Assembly (NCBI GenBank): GCA_029260115.1
Contig: JAJDDW010000048.1
Span: forward strand, 1 to 51,658
Origin: Phycisphaerae bacterium
Lineage (GTDB): Bacteria > Planctomycetota > Phycisphaerae > UBA1845
DNA: 51,658 bases
Direction: 5' to 3'
In this document: piece by piece, positions 43,760 through 51,658 of the stretch
How the letters are laid out: every line of letters starts with the position of its first letter
How positions within the stretch are numbered: position 1 is the first letter of the stretch
Program-made: the position numbers and the translations under genes
Notes under the pieces: model-generated
The model's input: the letters and a program-made list of their open reading frames with translations, nothing else
Told to the model about the DNA's origin: nothing
Database searches by the model: none

Positions 43760-44737
43760 GTGCACGACAAGGTAGACCCAGTAGACCAAATGTTATCGAC
43801 TGTGCGATCGCAAGAATGGTCGCGCACGATACACAAACATAAATTAGAGGAGAAACTGATGGGAAGTTTTCATCAACAAAGATCAAATAAGATTATGGGT
43901 ACGTCTCGCATTCTGATTGTTGCCCTGGCAGCCATCTTGGCTGGCGGCGGGGCGTTTGCGGCGGTCGGAGGCACGGAAAGCATCAGGCAATTTTTTGTGA
44001 CGCTAAGAACTGTTGGACCTGATGGAGAAGAAGTCGTTCAAGACTTAATTGTCGAGAAAATTAGCGAAACAGATGAGCCATCTGTTTTGAATTTGGATTT
44101 AGGAGATGGCAAGACTGCAACGATGCAGATAGATCACATCAATCTAAATAATGAAAACGCCGTACAGGAAGCTGCAACGGCCACTCTATATCAAATTCAG
44201 CTTGGCGTAGAGGACAACGCGAGCAACAATACGTTTTTTACTAATGAGGTCGCCACTGTTGAGGATATGAACACGACTATCGAAATTAAGATGGGCGATG
44301 ACGACGTAGAATCCACCACGACGTTAGGCAATCCCAGACCAGGTACAACGATGCAGAGGATAGGAAATTTTCCAAAACACGTCGACACGTTTGAACTCGA
44401 CGTGGCTGACATCATACATAGTTGGGTTGACGGCGATGGGGTGGCTTATGATTTAGTGTTGTATGGCGTATCGGCTGATGATGGTAACGGAGATGCCTAT
44501 CTATTCAAAGCTTACGAAGGTGATGATGGGCAGCGGGTTTTTGAAAGTATTGGCCAATTGAGTGGCGTTGATCCGAAATTACTCGTAGTGACTAATGTAC
44601 AGATGGACAAGTCTGCGATCACCTTGGAATTCGACAATGATGGTATGACCATGAAAATGATCGTGAATACTGGCCGGGACGATCTACCGTTAGGAAAAAT
44701 GCGTGGCCTGACGATTGATAGTAGGGGCAGACGGTAG
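43760..44737 (+). CDS. sigma-factor-linked single-pass membrane protein
   Basis: A 325-residue protein: an N-terminal cytosolic segment (about 1-47, VDPVDQMLSTVRSQEWS), one membrane helix (about 50-70, ILIVALAAILAGGGAFAAV), and a large extracytoplasmic domain rich in Asp/Glu and Thr. The topology is that of a membrane anti-sigma factor, but I see no zinc-binding HxxxCxxC or RskA-type domain. The domain contains several VxxxxVQDLIVEKI-like beta strands and is unknown to me. GTG start at 43760, with GGAAGG eight bases upstream. A terminator follows at 44804-44840. Confidence 0.7.
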   Translation: MHDKVDPVDQMLSTVRSQEWSRTIHKHKLEEKLMGSFHQQRSNKIMGTSRILIVALAAILAGGGAFAAVGGTESIRQFFVTLRTVGPDGEEVVQDLIVEKISETDEPSVLNLDLGDGKTATMQIDHINLNNENAVQEAATATLYQIQLGVEDNASNNTFFTNEVATVEDMNTTIEIKMGDDDVESTTTLGNPRPGTTMQRIGNFPKHVDTFELDVADIIHSWVDGDGVAYDLVLYGVSADDGNGDAYLFKAYEGDDGQRVFESIGQLSGVDPKLLVVTNVQMDKSAITLEFDNDGMTMKMIVNTGRDDLPLGKMRGLTIDSRGRR

Positions 44738-44803
44738 TGGCTGACGCGTCAAAGTTGCGCGGCTAGTGGCCAAATTGGCTAAATCCAAATATTTCAAATT
44801 GTA

Positions 44804-44840
44804 GAGCCCGTAGGTGTAACCACCCTGCGGGTTCATTTTT
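44804..44840 (+). terminator. rho-independent-like terminator after the sigma operon
   Basis: GAGCCCGTAGGTG and CACCCTGCGGGTTC form a stem of about 12 bp with a TAAC loop and one bulge, followed by ATTTTTATT. It lies 67 bp beyond the stop of the sigma-linked membrane protein. Confidence 0.6.
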
Positions 44841-44927
44841 ATTCGGGCGGAATGGGCCTCAGACAAAATGAAAAAGTAATCTCTAAGGCGCGGGGGCGGT
44901 AACAGTTTCGGCGTCTTTCAGTCGGGT

Positions 44928-45017
44928 GAGGGTGTGGACGATGCCACAAAATGTAGTGACGGGTCTGATCCATGGGACGAAGATTCAGATGATAATGGCC
45001 TAAGCGCTGGCCAAGAA
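44928..45017 (+). pseudogene. fossil of a thrombospondin type 3 (calcium-binding) repeat
   Basis: The plus-strand frame reads GVDDATKCSDGSDPWDEDSD and then DNGLSAGQE, the Asp-rich DxDGDGxxD pattern of TSP3 repeats. The frame is opened by a stop at about 44878 and has no usable start. It then enters sequence that lies opposite the UbiD gene. I read it as the remains of a secreted protein gene, about 30 codons. Chance is not excluded. Confidence 0.4.
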
Positions 45018-45031
45018 AAAGCGTTTCCCTG

Positions 45032-46573
45032 TCAAAAACCGTATTCGCTCCAGCGATTTTCAACGAGTTGTTTGATCTCATCGCTAATATGTAATTCCTC
45101 TGGCCATTCCCGAACAACGCCTTCGCCAGCAATTTTCTCAGTCGCGTCTATGCCAATTTTAGCGCCCGTGCCATAGTAAGGCGTGGCATGGTCGAGCACA
45201 TCGCATGGCCCATCCGCGATGACCGTGTCGCGGCGCCAATCTACATTAGCGCCCATGTGGAATAAAACATCCTGCTCATCGTGAACGTCAACATGTTCAT
45301 CCACTACGACAATCATCTTCGCGAACATCATTTGCCCCGCCCCCCAAATACTACTAATGACTGCGCGGGCCTGCATCGGATAGTGCTTGCGGATTTTAAC
45401 GAATACGCAATTATGAAACGCACCGAATTGCGGCAATGAATAATCGATGAGCGAGGGAATGAGAATTTTCAGCAGGGGTAAGAATATGCGTTCCGTCGCT
45501 TTGCCGAGATAATAATCTTCCTGCGGCGGCTTGCCGACGATGGTAGCCGGGAATACAGGATTACGGCGGTGCGTGATAGCTGTCACGTGAAAGGCGGGGT
45601 ATCGATCAGCTAAGGAGTAGAAACCGGTGTGATCGCCGAATGGGCCTTCGATCAATGTTTGCTCAGGATCAACCCACCCTTCGATCACAATCTCCGCATT
45701 GACGGGAACTTCCATCGGAATCGTTTGGCAGGGCACCAAATCGATACCTCCGTTATTTAAGAAGCCTGCAAAAAGCAATTCGCTCATATCAGGTGGGAGC
45801 GGACAAGTCGCGGCGTAGGGTAAAATAGGCTCGCCGCCGAGTACGATAGCCAGCGGCATTTTCTCGCCCCGGCTTTTATATTTACGAAAATGTCGCGCTC
45901 CGTCGTGATGCATATGCCAGTGCATCGCGGCTAGCTTTTCCGAAAAGACCTGCACACGATACATCCCGACGTTTCGCTCGCCGGAGTCGGGGTCTTTGGT
46001 ATAGATGCCAGAAAAAGTAATGTACCTTCCTGTACCGCCTATCGCGTCTGCGGGCTTCGCTCCGAATCCAGCCTGCCCGTCATAAGGCCAGCATTGAATG
46101 ATGGGGAGGTCGAGCAGATTCGCGCCGTCCGTATGAATAACTTCCTGGCATTGCCCCCGCTTAACGACCTTAGGGCCAAAGCTAGCCAACTTGGCTAGTT
46201 GGGGCAGTTTTTTCATTTTATCTAGCAGCCCGGTGGGCATTTGTGGCTTGATAAGGTCTTGAATACGATCTGCAAATTCCTCGAAGTTACGCACACCCAG
46301 CGCCAGCCGCATGCGTTCATAGCTACCAAAAACATTTATTGCTACGGGTATGTCTGAGCTGATGACATTTTCAAACAGCAAAGCATGGCCACCTTGCTGT
46401 CCGTGGACTGGGTCGGTGTGCGGCGGGGCGGTATCACCAGCTGCGGGCATTCGGCTAACGCGATCGGTGATCGCACTAATCTCCAGAATAGAATCAACTT
46501 CCGCACGAACCCGCTTAAGTTGCCCTCGTTCGTCGAGGTCGTTGATGAATGATTGAAGATCAGTATACGACAT
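45032..46573 (-). CDS. UbiD-family decarboxylase
   Basis: A 513-residue prenylated-FMN-dependent decarboxylase, of the type acting in ubiquinone or menaquinone synthesis or on aromatic acids. Seen: the N-terminal LQSFINDLDERGQLKRV, GRYITFSGIYTKDPDSGERN, the active-site EGPFGDHTGFYSL (as in E. coli UbiD), and PIIQCWPYDGQAGFGAKPAD. The length is near the family norm. No UbiX or quinone gene is next to it, so the exact substrate is unknown. The neighbouring oxidase cluster makes a quinone role attractive but is 30 kb away. Confidence 0.93.
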   Translation of the reverse strand: MSYTDLQSFINDLDERGQLKRVRAEVDSILEISAITDRVSRMPAAGDTAPPHTDPVHGQQGGHALLFENVISSDIPVAINVFGSYERMRLALGVRNFEEFADRIQDLIKPQMPTGLLDKMKKLPQLAKLASFGPKVVKRGQCQEVIHTDGANLLDLPIIQCWPYDGQAGFGAKPADAIGGTGRYITFSGIYTKDPDSGERNVGMYRVQVFSEKLAAMHWHMHHDGARHFRKYKSRGEKMPLAIVLGGEPILPYAATCPLPPDMSELLFAGFLNNGGIDLVPCQTIPMEVPVNAEIVIEGWVDPEQTLIEGPFGDHTGFYSLADRYPAFHVTAITHRRNPVFPATIVGKPPQEDYYLGKATERIFLPLLKILIPSLIDYSLPQFGAFHNCVFVKIRKHYPMQARAVISSIWGAGQMMFAKMIVVVDEHVDVHDEQDVLFHMGANVDWRRDTVIADGPCDVLDHATPYYGTGAKIGIDATEKIAGEGVVREWPEELHISDEIKQLVENRWSEYGF

Positions 46574-46734
46574 GCCAAATTCTCCGTAACTACAAGGGCG
46601 GGCAGTCTAACGGATAGGCAAGCATCTGGCGAGCCATCAGAAAAGTGGGCCAATCGCCGAGCTGCGATTAACAGGCTCGACGATTGGCCACCCTCCCTCC
46701 GGTTGGAACCGGTCTAGGTCAACAATACGGCTAA

Positions 46735-49700
46735 TCAATAGATGATCGTGCCGCAGACCTCATTTGAATTCGCTGACTCTGCATTTGCAGTATCCACCGC
46801 TGTTAAGACATAACAATGAAATCCTTCCGTTGCACCGTGATCAAAATTATCCTCGCTTGCTTTCAACGAGGTAACCAATGTATAGGGCCCACCTGACACA
46901 TCAGAGATATAGACGTTAACGGTAGGTACTGTTGAGTCTTCAATCGGGGTCCAAGTCAACTGCGCCGCATCTGAGAAGTCACCGACCAAGTCAGTTGGTG
47001 CGGCTGGGCCTGTGGGCGAACAGGCTATTGGATCACAGAATCCCGCCTGGCAAGAGTCCCCCGGACAGGCGTCTCCGTTATCACAGGCCTGTCCATTAGG
47101 GGCCGCTTGCACAACGCATGAGGCCAGCAACTCATCACAAACGCCCATATTGCATTGATCCGAAAGATTCGAACAATCGACTGGCGCGCCGTAAACGCAA
47201 TCTAGCGTGGCGTCACAAATTTCCACGCCGTTGCACACGATACCATCATCGCACAACAGGTCGTTTGGCGTACTCACGCACGATGATGTCAATTCATCGC
47301 ATTCGTCCACCGTACAACCGAGGCCATCATTGCAAACTACCGACGTGCCATTTTGACAAGCGCCTGTCACATCGCAGAATTCCGCACCGTTGCAGAAAAC
47401 GCCATCATCACAGTCGGTATCGAGGGCACAGCCTGAGCAAACACCGCGCAGCTCGTCGCATGGCTGTCCCGGACATGGGTCCGTACCAACGACACATCCC
47501 AGTATCGCGTCGCAGACTTCGCCCCCGTCGCAGAATAACCCGTTATCACACGCCACGTTATTAGCTGTGTTGTCGCACGCGTTCGTGATTTCATTACATA
47601 CATCGACCGTGCAAACTACGCCATCGTCACAATCAACCGTTACGCCTGCAAGGCAGCCACGTAATGAATCGCAAGTTTCGATTCCGTCGCAAAACAGGCC
47701 GTTATCGCAAGCGCTATCATTAGCAACATTTTGGCACAGTCCGGATGGTTCTAAGCATGTGTCTGTGGTGCATGCCACTGTGTCGTCACAATTTACTGGG
47801 ACGCCGCTTCTACAGAAGCTATTCAAGCACACTTCTAAGCCATTGCAAATTAAGCCGTCGTCGCATTGGGAATCTAACGAGCAGATTGGTCCCGTGCCGA
47901 CGCTCAAACTAACTGGAACATCATAAGGGCCGGTTGGGGCATCACTGAGAAAACTAATAATGCCCGAGTCGAAGTATCCGTCAGGTAAATCCGTTGCATC
48001 TGCGGTAACCGTGATGAATACCGATGCACCTGGAAGTAACGTACCGCTAGATGGGGTAATAGTGGCCCACGGCAAACCTGCAACGGCGTTATATGCATTG
48101 ACGCGTCCACCCGTGACGGTGTTCGAGGCCAGCGCAGCCATTGGCTCTACCGTGTCCATGAGTCGCTGTTTTAGTTCTAACGCCGTGAGTGTCGGGTTTC
48201 TAGACAATACCAAGACTGCGACACCACTCACATGAGGGGTAGCCATCGAAGTGCCGCTTAGCGTGCGATATAATCCGCCTGGCGAACAGCTATATACATC
48301 AGTTCCTGGCGCTCCAAGGTCTACCGTTGTTAGCCCATAGTTACTAAAAGACGATCGCTGGTTAAATCTATCAATACTCGCTACGGATAGTATCGTGGGC
48401 GAGATATAAGAAGCCGGGTACGCTGGAAAACTGTCAGTGTTGCTACCGTTATTTCCCGCCGCCGCTATGAACAATTGTCCTGCAGCACCAGCCGCATCGA
48501 TCGCGTTTTGCAGCGCCAAGCTAGCCGCACCGCCACCCCATGAGTTGCTCGTCAAATGAGCGCCCTTGGCCACCGCATATTCAATAGCCGCGATAGCATC
48601 ACTAGTAACACCTCCACCTGAAGCGTCAAGAAATTTCAACGCCATGATGCGGACATTCCAGTTCACACCAACTACGCCGACCGCATTATTCCCCACGCCG
48701 CCTATAGTTCCGGCTACGTGCGTACCATGGTAGTGATCGTCGTAAGGATCCCCATTAGTGACCGCGCCTGTGCGACTCGTCCATCGCGCGCCGTAAATAT
48801 CATCAATAATGCCATTGGCATCATCGTCCACGCCTGTCACGCCGTTAAGCTCGAGGTCGTTAGTCCACATATTCGGAGCCAAGTCTGGGTGGGTATAATC
48901 AACGCCAGTGTCAATGATACCGACGATGACATCGCGACTACCTGTTGTCACATTCCATGCTTCCGGTGCATCGATGTCTGCATCAATAGCCCCACCTAAT
49001 TGCCCAGTATTATTCATCCCCCAGAGCGTGCCAAAGCCTGGATCGTTTGGCGTGGCATCCACATGCCAAATATAGTTCGGTTCTACAAAATCCACGTCCG
49101 GCATCGCAGCGTATTCAGCCGCTTTAGCACGAAGGTCAACCCCCGCAGTCACACGAACAATGTCTACTGGAATCGTCTTGCAGGAATACATGCACGTGGT
49201 GCCGGTTGCTAGGTGAAGTTGATTTCTTTGGGCAAGCGTCAACGTCTTGGTGGTACCGCCTTGGCTTCGTTTGCTAGAATTAGAACGGCCTGCGCCTAGC
49301 CTAATTCCTGATCGCGCCGGTATGGGTGTAGCTGTTTTGAACGACACAATCAGTGTGTCCGCAACATGAGGCTGATCCCAATCGATTACGTTAATTTTGC
49401 TTACCAATGGATTGGTCGCCAAATTCTTCGTATTTCCAGAGGCTAACGCCGCTGCAGCTACGGGGGCCGGTAAATCCGAAGCGGCCCAGGTCGTTGCCCC
49501 TGTGCCAACATTGGTTAAGGTGATCTGCGTTGAGCCCACCGTGTTTGGCGCGATGGTATAATCTACACAGGTCACATCTGTCGAGAGTGCAGGAATACCG
49601 CGTGTTTTGAAACTCCACACCGCCGAAGCCGTCGAACTGCAGCAGTCTGTTGATACGACTTGCCAATAATAGGTAGTTACGTCCACCAAGCTTGCAGTTG

Positions 49701-51658
49701 TAAACGACGGCGTCGCAAGGTTTAAGCCAGCCAATGTGGATGGCGGATTAACTGTATCGAAGTATACGTCGTAACTACGCGGGCAGTTCGGCACAGCGAT
49801 GCCTCCATCCCACGTCAAAATAGGTGCAAAATCGACATCAATCGTCAAATCTGCAGGCAGGGGAGTGATCGCAGCCGGTGGCGCTGTACAAGGCGCGACA
49901 TTCAGAATAAAGGCCTGACTCGCTGTCGCGTCACAAGTGTCTGTTGCCGTGACTGTCACGTTGTAGTCACCAGGGATCGTGTCGATGGTCGTGTTTATGG
50001 TCACGACGCCAGTAACTGGATCGATGGCTAGGGTGCCCGCCATGGGTAAGGTTGTGGGAGCGACCACAACACTTGATAAGTTGCCGTTCCCGTCGGCAGG
50101 AGCGGTGAATGGAGACACCGTCGTGGATTCGACGGCCGGTATGACGACAGGTGTATACGCACCAATCGTCGGTGTTATGTTCGCTCCCACAATAACACTG
50201 AAGTCAGCCGTCGCCGTTTGTGCGTCGCTATCAGTAACGAGCAGCGTAACGATATGTGTCCCAGCAAGTAAGCCGCAAGACGCCGTAACTGTGGCTGACA
50301 CTGTTCCGGCATTATTGACAACTGAAACTGTCAGGCCAATTGGGGCGTTTTGAATGCTTACGAGCAAGCTGCCTGGCGAATCTGCTTGATCGGATACGGT
50401 CACGACATCCGCTGTGGCCACGGCGCTACCTTCAACGACACTCACAGAACCAATCGCGGTCGCGACGGGCGGCGTGACTGGCGATGAGGCCGTGACGAGT
50501 CTGGCACCAACCGTATTACCAATCGGCGCGATGTTGCCAGCCGCGTCGTAAGCCGTGACCCACAGGTCATATCCGGTATTAAACACAAGTGTCGCGATGG
50601 TATATGTAGTTGCAGGTGCAGGTACATCTGCGACCGTAAATAACGTCTGGCCAATGCCATCTTGTAACCCTTGAATTAAGTATCCCGCCACACCCGTGTC
50701 ATCCGTCGCTGCGGTCCAGGTAAGGTCGCAGCCTACGTGTGTAACGAAAGTCACCAAGGGTGTCGGGGTCGATGACGGAGGGGTAACATCTGGTCCTGGT
50801 AAGACATTGTAATTAACAACTAAATCGAACGTCCCAGCCGTGCTAGTACCGCGAACTGTAACCGAACCTGTACCGACTCGCGACTCGTTAGGCGTCCAAG
50901 AAATTAAGCCATTGGCGCTGATAGCCATCCCTGCTGGAGGCGTAATCAAATCAACCGTAGGCACAGGATTTCCATTGGCGTTTATCTGATAACTGCCTTC
51001 GGTTGTAGCCTGGACGGTGAAGACTTCGTCAGCGGGGAAGTGTGTAAGTGTGGGAGCGGTGGCGAAACGAAAAGACATCGTCGCGCTTAAGCCCGACACG
51101 TTCCCGCTGGAATCGATTGATTTCACCGCATATTTCTGGCCATATATAGAGTATCCTCCGCTGACAACAATTGAGGTGCCCGGAACCAAAGGGTTGGCAC
51201 GTACCCAGTGACCCTGAAAGCGATTGACTTTGCGGTAGTACCACAATTCATAGCCAACAACACCAACATTATCCGTCGCAGGATCCCAAACAAGCGTCGC
51301 GGTGCTCGTAGTCAGATTAACCACATCTGTGCCGAGGGGGACGGATGGCGGACTGGTGTCGACCACTGTGACCATCGATACCTGCTCGTCGCTACCCAAG
51401 ATGCTCGTCGCTTTAATGTTGACCACATATGAATAATGCAACTGATCCAACGTGGGAATAAACGATACCACACCGGTCACACTGTCGACCGTTATGCCCA
51501 GCGGGCCACTCACGATAGAGTATCCATGAAGAGGCTGTACGTTGTCAATAATAATTTCGCATATTTTGTACTCTCCTTCTGGCGTCAGCCCCTTTCCGGG
51601 GGGGATTGAAGCCGAGGGGATTGGGGCGAGTAGCCCCTATTCGATCGGAGATGGCGCA
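46735..51658 (-). CDS. giant modular subtilisin-like serine protease, N-terminus beyond window
   Basis: At least 1592 residues (numbered from a GTG at 51513); the frame stays open to the edge, so the start is not known. Order: a cadherin/Ig-like domain (SGPLGITVDSVTGVVSF), fibronectin III-like and further Ig-like domains (about 60-650), an ASPIC-like linker, a propeptide-like region (700-830), then the S8 domain with D868 (IIDTGVDYTHPDL), H929 (HGTHVAG) and S1089 (SGTSMATPHVSG). After that come six cysteine-rich repeats of the CDDGxxCNGxExC kind (about 1207-1490) and a last fibronectin III-like domain. The accessory domains precede the protease, an uncommon order. No sorting motif is seen at the C-terminus (NEVCGTIIY). 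A C8 run at 51598-51605 may hide a frame error. Confidence 0.85.

Noticed and set aside
1..51658. tRNA, rRNA or riboswitch
   Set aside because: No T-loop-like, rRNA-like or known aptamer sequence was recognised on reading. A covariance-model scan (tRNAscan-SE, Infernal) would be decisive.

Overview
This window is bacterial and most probably from the Planctomycetota (perhaps a Phycisphaerae-like lineage). That placement is an inference from gene content. The window has a split cytochrome b with a very large multihaem cytochrome instead of cytochrome c1, long PQQ-like propeller and subtilase proteins, and a PpiD-like chaperone. No rRNA, tRNA, complete mobile element or cas gene was recognised.

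Left third (1-15712, all minus strand): a respiratory supercluster. Transcription probably starts at a good -35/-10 pair (15684-15712). It then runs through a HEAT-like membrane protein, a ferredoxin-Rieske fusion, cytochrome b N-terminal half, cytochrome b C-terminal half with extra helices, and a 1407-residue cytochrome with eight CXXCH haem sites. Next come a cupredoxin-like secreted protein with its own promoter (6921-6949), cytochrome c oxidase subunits II, I, III and IV, two small membrane proteins, haem A synthase and haem O synthase (cut by the left edge). Together these could take electrons from quinol through Rieske/cyt b and multihaem or copper carriers to an A1-type haem-copper oxidase, and also make haem A for it.

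Middle (15761-33966): housekeeping genes on both strands. They are a lipid/diacylglycerol kinase, a PhzF-family protein, a secreted propeller protein, topoisomerase I with six zinc ribbons, a PpiD-like chaperone, a CII-like HTH regulator, KsgA, a cysteine desulfurase, MTA phosphorylase, a double-propeller PQQ-like protein and MutM.

Right part (34294-51658): two convergent oligopeptide transporters (POT and OPT families), a methyltransferase, a GT-C membrane glycosyltransferase, a GH13 alpha-amylase-like protein that has lost its catalytic residues, an ECF sigma factor with a partner membrane protein, a UbiD decarboxylase, and a giant modular subtilase that runs off the right edge.

A family of about 27-bp imperfect palindromes (REP-like, seven copies) sits in four intergenic gaps, three of them between convergent genes. 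The most unusual items are the ferredoxin-Rieske fusion with the octahaem cytochrome, the acidic C-terminal tails shared by that cytochrome and CoxB, the pseudo-amylase, the REP-like family, and a fossil calcium-binding repeat at 44928-45017.
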